Shown: positions 8,384-17,682, counted from the stretch's first letter. The stretch is 64,000 bases of DNA from JAWKWH01 sp965204295 (GCA_965204295.1 OZ241973.1:682001-746000); one strand, 5' to 3'. Made by a program: numbers and translations. The notes: generated by a model from the sequence alone, not told the origin.

Positions 8384-10087
8384 TCAGGCGATCCATTCAC
8401 TAACGGGAGCCGCGGCTTCGTTCAATGACTGGCTGATCACGTCGACGAGTGTCGGCCCGTCATGGTCGACCGCGTCCTTCAACACGTTCCGCAGCGTTTC
8501 CGGTTCTTCGACCTTCCAGGATTTGACCCCGAACGCCGATGCGACCGCCGCGTGATCCGTGCGACTGAAATCGACGGAATAGTAACGTTCTCCGAACGCC
8601 GCTTTCTGGCCGGCCTTGATCCAGCCATAGGCCGCGTTCGAGAAGACGATGAAGGTGATGGGCATGTTCCTGCGCACCGCGGTCTCCAATTCGCCGCAGG
8701 TGAAGCCGAAGCTGCCGTCGCCCATCAGCGCGACCACCTTCTTGTCCGGAGCTCCGATGTGCGCGCCCATCGCCGCGGACAACGAATAGCCGAGTGCGCC
8801 GTGGGCTCTGTTCGAAAACAGCTTCCGGCCGGTTGTGCGAATCTCATAGAAGGCCGAAAGGTAAGGGCAGGGCGTACCCGGATCGCCGACGACGATCGCG
8901 TCGTCGTCGACAACGGAGCGAAGCGCGGCGATGGTTCGTTCCGGTTTGATGGGGCGATCGCGGCTCGACGCCAATGGTTCGAATTCCGCCCATTTCTTCT
9001 CCTTCGCTTTGGCGGCGGCGGCCGCGCCGCCGAATCGCGCCGGCGGCGGGCGGCGGGCCAGTTCGGCGTTCAGGGCCGCAAGCGCGAGCCGTGCGTCGGA
9101 GACGACGGCCGCCTCGGTCCGGTAGGAGGCCGAGATGACCTCGGGGTCGCTGTCGAAGTGGACGATGCGCGTTCCCTTCGCGGGGCGCCGCCAAAGCTCG
9201 GTGGTTACGGAGCCGGCCCGGCAGCCGATGAACACGGCCAGATCGGCCGTTTCGACCAGCTCGCGCGTTGCGGGCACGCCGCCGTTCGAACCGACGACCC
9301 CGACGCAGTTCGGATGGATTTCGGCGATGGCGCCCTGTCCTGAAATCGTCGTGGCGACCGCGATATCCAGCGTCTCGACAAATGTCTCGAATTCGCTTTC
9401 GCCCCGCGCGATGACGACGCCGCCGCCGGCGATGACGAACGGAAACTTCGCGGACAGGATTGCATCCAGAGCGCCGGCAATCGCATCGGGATCGGGACCG
9501 GCCGGGTAGGCCGGGTAAACCCCATGCGCCGCATCGGCCCAGATCTGCCCGGGTTCGGCCGGACCGCGTTGCACATCGATCGGAAATCCCAGATGCGCCG
9601 AACCCGGCCTGCCGGTGGTCATCTTTCGAAATGCCGTGCGCATCATGTCCGGCACGGCGTCGGAATGGTCGATGACGGCGTTGAACTTGGTCAGCGGGCG
9701 CATCAGCCCTTCCTGATCGAGCTCGGTCAACGGATAGTGTCCGCGCGATCGCGTGCCGACATCCGACGTTATGGCCAGAATCGGTATCGACGATTCATTC
9801 GCTTCGACAAGGCCCGGCAGAATGTAGGTCGCGCCGCCGCCGGAAGGCCCTTCGCAAACGCCGACCCTGCCGGTGACCCGCGCATAGCCGTCGGCCATGT
9901 ACGCCGCACAGCGTTCGTCGCGGGTGAGAATGTGTTCGATGCCGTGATCGAGGCTGTAAAGCGCATCGTAAAACGGAAGCGTCGTATCGCCGCACAGGCC
10001 GAATATGTGACGCACGCCATGGGCCTCGAGCATGCGCACCATCGCCTCGGCGCCGGTCATCATGTTTGATCGCGGACGGTCCTGCAT
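8384..10087 (-). CDS. Thiamine-diphosphate-dependent enzyme (acetolactate synthase-like)
   Basis: ThDP enzyme of the POX/acetolactate synthase family, 567 residues, with all three domains. The N-terminal Pyr domain has the conserved glutamate in TRDERCAAYMADGYAR near residue 57. A central FAD-like/Rossmann domain follows, then a C-terminal PP domain with GDGSFGFTCGELETA and the metal-binding ASN-type segment VFSNAAYGW. Related enzymes include oxalyl-CoA decarboxylase, sulfoacetaldehyde acetyltransferase and benzoylformate decarboxylase; the sequence alone does not choose. The ATG at 10087 has AGGGAAGG just upstream. It shares an operon with the enolase-superfamily gene and sits beside a truncated aldehyde dehydrogenase, which suggests a 2-keto acid to aldehyde to acid route that has lost its last enzyme. 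Confidence 0.88.
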   Translation of the reverse strand: MQDRPRSNMMTGAEAMVRMLEAHGVRHIFGLCGDTTLPFYDALYSLDHGIEHILTRDERCAAYMADGYARVTGRVGVCEGPSGGGATYILPGLVEANESSIPILAITSDVGTRSRGHYPLTELDQEGLMRPLTKFNAVIDHSDAVPDMMRTAFRKMTTGRPGSAHLGFPIDVQRGPAEPGQIWADAAHGVYPAYPAGPDPDAIAGALDAILSAKFPFVIAGGGVVIARGESEFETFVETLDIAVATTISGQGAIAEIHPNCVGVVGSNGGVPATRELVETADLAVFIGCRAGSVTTELWRRPAKGTRIVHFDSDPEVISASYRTEAAVVSDARLALAALNAELARRPPPARFGGAAAAAKAKEKKWAEFEPLASSRDRPIKPERTIAALRSVVDDDAIVVGDPGTPCPYLSAFYEIRTTGRKLFSNRAHGALGYSLSAAMGAHIGAPDKKVVALMGDGSFGFTCGELETAVRRNMPITFIVFSNAAYGWIKAGQKAAFGERYYSVDFSRTDHAAVASAFGVKSWKVEEPETLRNVLKDAVDHDGPTLVDVISQSLNEAAAPVSEWIA

Positions 10088-10139
10088 TGCCTTCCCTGCC
10101 TGTCTTGTGTTCGCGGCGAAACTGTACGCGAAGCTCTAT

Positions 10140-10170
10140 ATAATACCGCATCCATGATCAAATGATGCAA
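10140..10170 (-). promoter_or_regulatory. Possible promoter/operator of the ThDP enzyme operon
   Basis: Read on the minus strand, this AT-rich patch in a GC-rich setting contains TTGCAT (10170-10165), the string ATTTGATCA (10163-10155) and TATTAT (10145-10140), about 50 bp upstream of the ThDP gene. The hexamer spacing of 19 bp is loose. The ATTTGATCA string recurs upstream of preT at 10615-10623. Confidence 0.3.
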
Positions 10171-10287
10171 TTCGGTCCATACATGGCGGCCGACCGGGGT
10201 TTGCGGCCGTCGAACCCGGGGGTCGTGCGGCGAAGGGGCTTGATTACGGCGAACCGGAGCAGTGTTGACAATATCCATCTCGACGCT

Positions 10288-10584
10288 CTCGGTCATCCAG
10301 TCGCTGACGGCCTTGATCTCGAGAAAGTCCTCAAGCCCCCGGATACCGCCCTCGCGGCCGTTGCCGGCCTGTTTGTAATCGCCAAAGGGCGAGTCGGCGC
10401 CGCAAGATTTTCCGTTCATTTTGACCATGCCGGACCGCGACCTCCGCACGACGCGGTTCGCCCGTTCCGGGTTCCGGGTCCGCACGTAATCGGTCAAGCC
10501 ATGGACCGGGTCATTCGCGATGGCCTCCTCCCGATCGAAAGGAATGATCGGGAGCGCGAGACCGGAAATTTCCCCATCGCGCGG
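10288..10584 (-). pseudogene. Aldehyde dehydrogenase, C-terminal remnant
   Basis: Roughly 100 codons match only the end of an NAD(P)-dependent aldehyde dehydrogenase: LPIIPFDREEAIAND, then GLTDYV, then VKMNG, then PFGDYKQAGNGREGG and GLEDFLEIKAV. These correspond to the well-known final segments of the family (near the GYKQSGNGREGG signature). A stop codon lies immediately upstream in the same frame at about 10585, and the catalytic cysteine and cofactor-binding parts are absent. The remaining upstream DNA is the promoter of preT. This is a decayed gene, not a start-site problem, and its product would not be active. Confidence 0.82.
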
Positions 10585-10614
10585 TCAATGCCATCCGGTG
10601 ACGGGCCGATTGAA

Positions 10615-10652
10615 ATTTGATCAATTGATAAAAAAATTTCCGGTGCTATAAT
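10615..10652 (+). promoter_or_regulatory. Sigma-70-type promoter and palindrome upstream of preT
   Basis: TTGATA (10625-10630) and a perfect TATAAT (10647-10652) are spaced by 16 bp, a near-consensus housekeeping promoter. The palindrome TTGATCAA (10617-10624) abuts the -35 box and is a likely operator. Because the -10 box covers an in-frame ATG at 10651, that ATG cannot be the translated start, which supports the ATG at 10684. Confidence 0.65.
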
Positions 10653-10683
10653 GGCGAATGAAAAGGCATTCGGGAGAAAAGAA

Positions 10684-12015
10684 ATGGCTGACGGCCGTTA
10701 TGCGTCCGGAATTGCGGGCGCGCGTTTGACCGCAGACGAGTACCGGACGAATTTTTCGGATCTGCATCCGCGCATGGATGCGCATGAAGCGGCGGTCGAA
10801 GCCGATCGCTGTTATTTCTGCCACGATGCGCCGTGCGTGACCGCATGTCCGACATCGATCGACATTCCGATGTTCATCCGGCAGATCGCCACCGGCGATC
10901 CGTTGGGTTCGGCGAAAACCATATTCGACCGGAATATTCTTGGCGGCATGTGCGCACGGGTCTGCCCGACCGAAACCCTGTGCGAACAGGTTTGCGTGCG
11001 CGAGACGGCCGAGGGCAGGCCGGTCGGGATCGGGCGGCTTCAACGCTACGCAACGGACGCCGCGATGGACGCCGGAAAGCAGTTCTATCGGCGCCCTGCA
11101 TCGACGGATCGGAAAGTTGCGATCGTGGGAGCGGGACCGGCCGGACTGGCGTGCGCTCACCGTCTCGCCATGCGCGGTCATGATGTCGTCATCTTCGAAG
11201 CGCGGGAGAAATCCGGCGGACTGAACGAGTTCGGCATCGCGGCCTACAAGACGGTTGACGATTTTGCGCAGTCGGAAGTGGATTATGTAACCGCAATCGG
11301 TGGAATAGACATCGAACATGGAAAAATGCTGGGGCGGGATATTTCTCTCGCCGAACTGACCGGCAGGTTCGACGCCGTTTTCCTGGCGTGCGGACTGGCC
11401 GGCGTGAACGCCTTGGGAAACGCCGACGCGAAGGCCGAAGGCAGCGAGGATGCGGTCGGGTGGATATCCGGTCTCCGTCAGGCCGCGGATTTGTCCACCG
11501 TGCCCGTCGGCCGCCGGGTTGTCGTCATCGGCGGCGGCATGACCGCGATAGACGCCGCGACGCAGGCGAAAGCGCTTGGCGCCGATGAGGTGACGATCGC
11601 CTATCGCGGCCCGCGTTCGCGCATGAAGGCGTCCGGATGGGAGCAGGAACTTGCGCAAATAAGCGGCGTGATCATCCGGACCGGTTTGACTCCGAAAGCG
11701 ATGGTGACCGATGGAGGCAGGGTCACCGGCATGACGTTCGATCGTGACGGAGAAGAGATTGCGATAGCCGCCGATCAGGTGTTAAAGGCAATCGGTCAGA
11801 CATTGGAAGCCTCGCGCCTGAATGGCGCTTCGCCCGGTCCCGATCTGACAAATGGCCGCATCCGGACCGACCGCGAGGGGAAGACGTCATTGTCCCGCGT
11901 CTGGGCCGGCGGCGACTGTACGGACCGGGGCGATGACCTGACGGTGACGGCGGTTGCGCAGGGACGCGACGCGGCCGAAAGCATGCACATTCATTTATCC
12001 GACGGAGGATCGTGA
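10684..12015 (+). CDS. preT: NAD-dependent dihydropyrimidine dehydrogenase subunit PreT
   Basis: Flavin/NADH subunit of bacterial dihydropyrimidine dehydrogenase, which reduces uracil and thymine to the 5,6-dihydro forms at the start of reductive pyrimidine breakdown. It shares the GltD-like layout: an N-terminal domain with cysteine sets for Fe-S clusters (CYFCHDAPCVTACP and CARVCPTETLCEQVC), a first dinucleotide fold (VAIVGAGPAGLACA) and a second (VVVIGGGMTAID), ending with VWAGGDCT. Length is 443 residues. The ATG at 10684 has GGGAGAAAAG upstream and lies below a consensus promoter. Its stop overlaps the preA start (TGATG). No hydropyrimidinase or ureidopropionase gene is in the window. 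Confidence 0.93.
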   Translation: MADGRYASGIAGARLTADEYRTNFSDLHPRMDAHEAAVEADRCYFCHDAPCVTACPTSIDIPMFIRQIATGDPLGSAKTIFDRNILGGMCARVCPTETLCEQVCVRETAEGRPVGIGRLQRYATDAAMDAGKQFYRRPASTDRKVAIVGAGPAGLACAHRLAMRGHDVVIFEAREKSGGLNEFGIAAYKTVDDFAQSEVDYVTAIGGIDIEHGKMLGRDISLAELTGRFDAVFLACGLAGVNALGNADAKAEGSEDAVGWISGLRQAADLSTVPVGRRVVVIGGGMTAIDAATQAKALGADEVTIAYRGPRSRMKASGWEQELAQISGVIIRTGLTPKAMVTDGGRVTGMTFDRDGEEIAIAADQVLKAIGQTLEASRLNGASPGPDLTNGRIRTDREGKTSLSRVWAGGDCTDRGDDLTVTAVAQGRDAAESMHIHLSDGGS

Positions 12016-13325
12016 TGGCTGACATCCGCAACGATTTCATCGGGATCAAATCGCCAAATCCGTTCTGGCTGGCGTCCGCCCCGCCGACGGACAAGGAGTA
12101 TAATGTCGTTCGCGCCTTTGAGGCCGGGTGGGGCGGCGTCGTGTGGAAAACGCTGGGCGAGACGGGACCGCCGATCGTCAACGTCAACGGCCCGCGCTAT
12201 GGCGCCATCTGGGGCGCCGACCGGCGTTTGCTCGGAATGAACAATATCGAACTCATCACCGACCGCGATCTGGAGATCAATCTGCGGGAGATCAAGCAGG
12301 TCAAGCGCGACTGGCCGGACCGGGCGGTGGTGGCGTCGATCATGGTGCCGTGTGAGGAAGCGGCGTGGAAGGCGATCCTTCCGCGCGTGGAAGATACGGA
12401 GTGCGACGGCGTCGAGCTCAATTTCGGCTGCCCGCACGGCATGAGCGAACGCGGCATGGGCTCCGCGGTCGGACAGGTGCCCGATTATATCGAAATGGTG
12501 GCGCGCTGGTGCAAGCGGAACACCCGCATGCCGGTCATCGTGAAACTGACGCCCAACATCACCGATATCCGTTACCCGGCGCGCGCGGCGAAGGCCGGCG
12601 GGGCCGACGCGGTTTCGCTGATCAATACGGTTTCATCGATCACGTCAGTCGACCTCGATGATTTTTCGCCCGAGCCCTCGATTGACGGCAAGGGATCGCA
12701 TGGCGGCTATTGCGGTCCGGCGGTCAAGCCGATCGCGCTCAATATGGTCGCGGAAATCGCCCGCGATCCCGAAACGGCGGGGTTGCCGATTTCCGGCATC
12801 GGCGGTATCGCGACATGGCGTGACGCCGCCGAGTTTCTCGCGCTCGGCGCCGGCAATGTGCAGGTGTGCACCGCGGCGATGACCTACGGATTCAAGATCG
12901 TCGGAGAGATGATCGAGGGTCTGAAAAACTGGATGGACGAGAAGGGGCATGCGACGCTCGGCGATGTGATCGGCAAAGCCGTTCCGAACGTCACCGATTG
13001 GCAGTATCTGAACCTCAATTATGTGACCAAGGCCAGGATCGATCAGGATCTTTGCATCAAGTGCGGTCGCTGTCACATCGCCTGTGAGGACACGTCGCAT
13101 CAGGCGATCACGGCGACGCTCAACGGCAAGCGCCATTTCGAGGTGATCGACGAGGAATGCGTCGGCTGCAATCTATGCGTCAATGTCTGTCCTGTCGATG
13201 GCTGCATTACCATGGAGCCGCTTGCCGCGGGCGAACCCGACAAGCGCACGGGAAAACCGGTCGATCCGGATTATGCCAATTGGACGCATCACCCGAACAA
13301 TCCGATGAGGGCGGCGGCGGAATAA
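12015..13325 (+). CDS. preA: NAD-dependent dihydropyrimidine dehydrogenase subunit PreA
   Basis: Catalytic FMN/Fe-S subunit of dihydropyrimidine dehydrogenase, about 436 residues. The N-terminal two-thirds is a dihydroorotate-dehydrogenase-type barrel with LNFGCPHGMSERGMGS carrying the catalytic cysteine region and GIGGIATWRDAAEFLALGA at the phosphate-binding end. The C terminus has two ferredoxin motifs, CIKCGRCHIAC and CVGCNLCVNVCP, for 4Fe-4S clusters. The ATG at 12015 overlaps the preT stop and has GGAGG upstream; a GTG one codon earlier is the alternative. The product pairs with PreT in one operon. Confidence 0.94.
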   Translation: MADIRNDFIGIKSPNPFWLASAPPTDKEYNVVRAFEAGWGGVVWKTLGETGPPIVNVNGPRYGAIWGADRRLLGMNNIELITDRDLEINLREIKQVKRDWPDRAVVASIMVPCEEAAWKAILPRVEDTECDGVELNFGCPHGMSERGMGSAVGQVPDYIEMVARWCKRNTRMPVIVKLTPNITDIRYPARAAKAGGADAVSLINTVSSITSVDLDDFSPEPSIDGKGSHGGYCGPAVKPIALNMVAEIARDPETAGLPISGIGGIATWRDAAEFLALGAGNVQVCTAAMTYGFKIVGEMIEGLKNWMDEKGHATLGDVIGKAVPNVTDWQYLNLNYVTKARIDQDLCIKCGRCHIACEDTSHQAITATLNGKRHFEVIDEECVGCNLCVNVCPVDGCITMEPLAAGEPDKRTGKPVDPDYANWTHHPNNPMRAAAE

Positions 13326-13496
13326 GTCCGTTTCCTCCCGCGCGGGCGGCTCGCGAAACAATGTTGCGGCTCCGTCCATCGCCTGTCGGGATCGGCAGAA
13401 TAATCCGATCGCATGCCGGACAACAAAATCGTTCCCACGGATGCCGCGCCGCCTGTCTTTATCGCAGCGGTTGAACACAAGGGCGGCCCCATATCG

Positions 13497-15188
13497 CTAC
13501 ATGTTGGGATAGACCGGGCCCTCGCCGCCCTGCGGCGGGGTCCAGTCGATGTTGCGGTCGGGATCCTTGATGTCGCAGGTTTTGCAGTGGACGCAGTTCT
13601 GCGCGTTGATGACAAATCGGGCGTCGATCGCCGATGTCATGTCGGCGTCGGGAATTGAATTCCCGTCCCCGTCCACCCACTCGTACACGCCGGCCGGACA
13701 ATAACGGCCGGACGGTCCCGCGAACCTGCCGAGTTCCGACCGCCAGTGCAGACCGGGGTCGGCAACCTTGAGATGCACCGGCTGATTTTCCTCGTGGTTC
13801 GTATTGGACAGGAACACCGAGGAGAGACGATCGAAGGAAATCACGCCGTCCGGCTTCGGATATTCGATCGGCTTGTGAACCGACGCCGGTTCGAGGGACG
13901 CCGCATCGGACCCGCCGTGTCTCATGGCGCCGAAAAGCGAAAAACCGCCGGATATCGCGTTGAACCACATATCGAAGCCGCCAAGGCCTATGCCCATGAC
14001 GGCGCCGAGTTTCGACCAGAGCGGTTTGACGTTGCGGACCCTTTTCAGGTCGCGACCGATGGGGGAGTCGCGCCAGCCGTTCTCGTAGTCCGCCGGTTCG
14101 TCGCCGGCCCTGCCCGCCGCAATCGCCCCGGCGACCGCGTCGGCGGCCTGCATGCCGGATAGCACCGCGTTGTGAGACCCCTTGATGCGCGGCACGTTCA
14201 CGAATCCGGCCGAGCACCCGATCAACGCCCCGCCCGGAAACGTCAGTTTCGGCACGGACTGCCAGCCGCCCTCCGTGATCGCGCGGGCGCCGTAGGCGAT
14301 GCGTTTGCCGCCCTCAAAAATTTCGCGGATGGAGGGGTGAGTCTTAAACCGCTGGAATTCCCCGAACGGCGACAGGTAGGGGTTCTTGTAATTCAGGTGA
14401 ACGACAAATCCGACCGCAACCTGATTGTCCTCCAGATGATAGAGGAACGAACCGCCGCCCGTCCGCCCGTCGAGCGGCCATCCGAACGAATGCTGAACCA
14501 GACCCGGCTTGTGTTTTTCGGGCTCCACCTGCCACAGTTCCTTCAGGCCGATACCGAACTTTTGCGGTTCGCGGCCTTCATCGAGCGCGAACCTGGCGAT
14601 CAGTTGCTTGGCGAGCGAACCGCGCGCGCCCTCGCCGATCAGCGTATATCCGCCGCGCAGTTCCATGCCGGGTTCATGGTTCGGACCGGGATTGCCGTCC
14701 TTGTCGAGGCCCATGTCTCCCGTCGCCACGCCGACGACCGCGCCGTCGTCGTTGTAAAGAACTTCCGCGGCCGCAAATCCGGGATAAACCTCGACACCCA
14801 GCGCCTCCGCCTTCCCGGCCAGCCAGCGGCAGACATTGCCCAGCGACACGATGTAGTTGCCGCGATTGTTCATCATCGGCGGCATCATGATGTTGGGCAG
14901 ACGCATCGATCCGGAATGGCCAAGGACGAGAAAGCGGTCGGCGGTGACCGGAGTCCTGAAAGGATGGCCCTCTTCGTCCCGCCAGCCCGGAAACAAGGCA
15001 TCGATGCCGATCGGATCGACAACGGCGCCGGACAGGATGTGCGCGCCGACTTCCGCGCCCTTTTCCAGAACCACGACCGAAAGGTCGGGATTCAACTGCT
15101 TGAGCCGGATGGAAGCCGCAAGCCCCGCCGGGCCAGCGCCCACGACGACAACGTCGAATTCCATGCTTTCGCGTTCGACTTCACCCAT
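13497..15188 (-). CDS. Electron transfer flavoprotein-ubiquinone oxidoreductase
   Basis: Membrane-associated FAD/4Fe-4S enzyme that passes electrons from ETF (fed by acyl-CoA and other dehydrogenases) to ubiquinone. Its 563 residues begin with the FAD fold DVVVVGAGPAGLAAS and end with the cluster-binding segment NCVHCKTCDIKDP and the PNM terminus typical of the family. The ATG at 15188 follows CGGAGGT; an in-frame ATG ten codons upstream is less likely. The gene is monocistronic and faces preA across 171 bp. It would accept electrons generated by the acyl-CoA dehydrogenase at 57.6-58.8 kb. Confidence 0.95.
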   Translation of the reverse strand: MGEVERESMEFDVVVVGAGPAGLAASIRLKQLNPDLSVVVLEKGAEVGAHILSGAVVDPIGIDALFPGWRDEEGHPFRTPVTADRFLVLGHSGSMRLPNIMMPPMMNNRGNYIVSLGNVCRWLAGKAEALGVEVYPGFAAAEVLYNDDGAVVGVATGDMGLDKDGNPGPNHEPGMELRGGYTLIGEGARGSLAKQLIARFALDEGREPQKFGIGLKELWQVEPEKHKPGLVQHSFGWPLDGRTGGGSFLYHLEDNQVAVGFVVHLNYKNPYLSPFGEFQRFKTHPSIREIFEGGKRIAYGARAITEGGWQSVPKLTFPGGALIGCSAGFVNVPRIKGSHNAVLSGMQAADAVAGAIAAGRAGDEPADYENGWRDSPIGRDLKRVRNVKPLWSKLGAVMGIGLGGFDMWFNAISGGFSLFGAMRHGGSDAASLEPASVHKPIEYPKPDGVISFDRLSSVFLSNTNHEENQPVHLKVADPGLHWRSELGRFAGPSGRYCPAGVYEWVDGDGNSIPDADMTSAIDARFVINAQNCVHCKTCDIKDPDRNIDWTPPQGGEGPVYPNM

Positions 15189-15462
15189 TGCGACCTCCGA
15201 AACCAAAACCCATCGCACACGCCGTTTCGGGCGCTATTACAGCAAAGGCGGTTCCGTGTGAAACCGCAATCGGTACCGATTTCCAAAAATGGCGGCGCTT
15301 CGGCGGCGCGCTTGCCGCGTATTGCGTAAACACCGGTAAACTTCCGGACTATCGCGCTTCGATCGCTCACGCGGAATTGCGCATGGCCGCGGATTGGCGA
15401 ATCCGCGATTTTCGGGCAAAATCTCCGTTCGTCGGCCAAGGCGTCCGACAAGGGAGAAACCG

Positions 15463-16077
15463 ATGCCGCGTCGCGCCGCAGCACTGTGTCTGGCAATGAT
15501 CGTGGCGTTCGCGACCGCCGTGGCGGGCGCCGGCATGGCTTCCGGCAAGAAACCGGGCAGGCTTTGGCATGCCGGCGCATACTCCTTTTCCGATGAACTC
15601 GGCGGTTTCACAATCAAGGCCGTTTCGGGAATCGGCACCCGCGAACATCCGATCGTGATCGCGCAGGAGCTCAATTCGGCAAGTCCGGTAACCATGGTCA
15701 TCCGAGCGACCCGGAAGATAAAGCCGTTCGCGTTGGCCGGAGACTACGCCAACGGCATACTCCACATGAGAATCGAGACGTTCAACGCCAGCGGCCTGCC
15801 CTGGCTCGAGTTCGAGTTCGAACTGCAGGAGGTGCTGCGCAAACCGAGCGTCTATGGCGATGGATTGTCATTCGATCAGCGTCGCACCGACAGCACGGCG
15901 ATCCTCTCGGATCGCTTCAACAAGTTCGACGACACCTTCGAACCCCATGACCGGCTGGTGTATTTCGACGGCCATGTCGATGCGCTGGATACGGCGAGTT
16001 TCCGTTTCATGATTACCGATTTCACCCCGCAACCGGAGTTTTACCTGCTGCAGGATCCGCGCATTCCGGCGTCCTGA
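15463..16077 (+). CDS. Conserved hypothetical secreted protein
   Basis: Protein of 204 residues with a clear Sec signal: PRRAA basic start, hydrophobic ALCLAMIVAFATAVAGAG core, cleavage near AGAGMAS. The mature part is a soluble domain with alternating hydrophobic residues and no recognised catalytic motif (segments such as AYSFSDELGGFTI and RLVYFDGHVDALDT). I recall similar proteins as uncharacterised in Hyphomicrobiales, so this is probably lineage-specific and periplasmic. The ATG at 15463 follows AGGGAGAAACC; a longer frame start at 15394 would remove the signal-peptide position. It precedes the uracil-DNA glycosylase gene by 59 bp. Confidence 0.8.
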   Translation: MPRRAAALCLAMIVAFATAVAGAGMASGKKPGRLWHAGAYSFSDELGGFTIKAVSGIGTREHPIVIAQELNSASPVTMVIRATRKIKPFALAGDYANGILHMRIETFNASGLPWLEFEFELQEVLRKPSVYGDGLSFDQRRTDSTAILSDRFNKFDDTFEPHDRLVYFDGHVDALDTASFRFMITDFTPQPEFYLLQDPRIPAS

Positions 16078-16136
16078 GCTTGAATCGCATGCGCGTTTCT
16101 GCCACTCATGATCATTGATAAGGACGACGAGGCGAC

Positions 16137-16994
16137 ATGGCGGACTTGCGCGAATTGCTGATGTTCTATCGCGATGCGGGCGTCGATGCGGCGCTCGCGG
16201 AAACGCCGTTCAACCGGTTTTCGGACCCCGCGCCGACGGAACCCGCCGAAAAGGCGGGCAAGATCGGCAGGCCGGTCCGGGGCGGCCGGTTCACCGCGCC
16301 CGCTCCTTCCGCGACGCCGGTCGCGAAGCCCGCGGGAATGTCGGCGCCGGACGGCAGCCAGGCGGCCCGCGCCCGCGAACTGGCGTCGAGCGCGACATCG
16401 CTCGATGAGCTTCGCGACCGTTTGTCGGCATTCGACGGCTGCAATCTGAAGTTCACCGCCAAGAACCTGGCGTTTTCGGACGGGAACCCGGAAGGTCCGC
16501 TTATGGTGATCGGCGAGGCGCCGGGTCGCGACGAGGATATCGAGGGGCTGCCGTTCGTCGGCCGGTCCGGGCAGTTGCTCGACCGGATGCTGGCGGCGAT
16601 CGGCCTCGACCGGACGCGGGTTTACGTCGCCAACGTGATCCCGTGGCGGCCGCCGGGAAATCGGACGCCGACGCCGCAGGAAACGGAAATCTGCCGGCCG
16701 TTCATCGAGCGGCAGATCGAATTGGCGAATCCGGACATCATCGTCACGCTCGGCGGACCCGCCACCAAGGTTCTGCTGAAATCGACCGAAGGCATCATGC
16801 GCCAGCGCGGCAATTGGAAGACATACGCCGGTCCCTCGGGAACCGGGATTACGGCGATGCCGAGCCTCCATCCCGCATATCTCCTGCGCAATCCGGCCCA
16901 CAAGCGCCTGGCATGGCGGGACTTTCTGGCGGTGAAAACGCGGCTGCTCGAAGCGGGAAAACCGCACCGAGGATCAAGCGGCGGCGCCGGATGA
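16137..16994 (+). CDS. Uracil-DNA glycosylase, family 4-like
   Basis: Base-excision repair enzyme that removes uracil from DNA, 285 residues. The first 95 residues are a proline/alanine-rich linker-like region. The catalytic domain has motif A GEAPGRDEDIEG with the adjoining FVGRSGQLLDRML, NVIPWRPPGNRTPTP and motif B SLHPAYLLR. Classical family-4 enzymes hold a 4Fe-4S cluster through four cysteines; here I see only GCN at the expected first position and EIC further on, so the cluster may be missing or altered, as in other alphaproteobacterial members. The ATG at 16137 has ACGAGGCGAC upstream. Confidence 0.88.
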   Translation: MADLRELLMFYRDAGVDAALAETPFNRFSDPAPTEPAEKAGKIGRPVRGGRFTAPAPSATPVAKPAGMSAPDGSQAARARELASSATSLDELRDRLSAFDGCNLKFTAKNLAFSDGNPEGPLMVIGEAPGRDEDIEGLPFVGRSGQLLDRMLAAIGLDRTRVYVANVIPWRPPGNRTPTPQETEICRPFIERQIELANPDIIVTLGGPATKVLLKSTEGIMRQRGNWKTYAGPSGTGITAMPSLHPAYLLRNPAHKRLAWRDFLAVKTRLLEAGKPHRGSSGGAG

Positions 16995-17115
16995 AACGGT
17001 CCGGGACGGCGCAACCGGTCACGATATTGTCAGAGGTGCGTTCATTTCGGACAATCGAGTGTGATTGGACCGTGACCGGCCTCGACGCACAAAAACTTCG
17101 GCGGGGTATTTGACG

Positions 17116-17592
17116 ATGACGCTATTCAGGCGAAACGCCATTTCGAAAACGATCGGACGACGGGCTGTCCGCGCCTTGGCCGCGGGACTGGCGTTTGCAT
17201 GCGCCGCGCCTTCGTTCGCGCAAGACGGCGATATTGCGGCCGGCGAGAAAATTTTCAAGAAATGCGCCACCTGTCACAAGATCGGCGATGACGCGAAAAA
17301 CGGCGTCGGGCCGGTATTGAACGGTGTTTTCGGCCGCACGGCCGGCACTTTCGAGGGCTATAAATACGGCAGGAGCATCGTGGCGGCGGGCGAAAAGGGT
17401 CTCGTCTGGGATGAGGAAAGGATCTTCGCCTATATCGGCAATCCAAAGCGGTTCCTTCGCGACTACCTCGGCGACAAAAAGGCCAGGGCGAAAATGACAT
17501 TCCGGCTGAAGAAGGAAGAGGACCGGATGAACGTCATCGCCTATCTGAAGACGTTCTCTCCCGGCTATCGGCGGGCGGACGCTTCGCGGTGA
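17116..17592 (+). CDS. Cytochrome c family protein
   Basis: Periplasmic class I cytochrome c, 158 residues, electron carrier between respiratory complexes. It has a signal peptide (ALAAGLAFACAAPSFAQ), a single haem site CATCH near residue 53, and the downstream MTFRL segment supplying the axial methionine, as in cytochrome c-550/c2 types. The N terminus before the signal is basic (RRNAISKTIGRRAVR), giving a long n-region. The ATG at 17116 is used because it places the signal peptide correctly; a start at 17065 would add 17 residues and looks wrong. Confidence 0.9.
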   Translation: MTLFRRNAISKTIGRRAVRALAAGLAFACAAPSFAQDGDIAAGEKIFKKCATCHKIGDDAKNGVGPVLNGVFGRTAGTFEGYKYGRSIVAAGEKGLVWDEERIFAYIGNPKRFLRDYLGDKKARAKMTFRLKKEEDRMNVIAYLKTFSPGYRRADASR

Positions 17593-17682
17593 ACCGTCTC
17601 GGATTTACAGGCATTTCGTCCGCGGTATCGCGGCGACCGGCGTTGTGTTGACCAACGGCGGAGCCTCATGGCGGGCAGGGGT

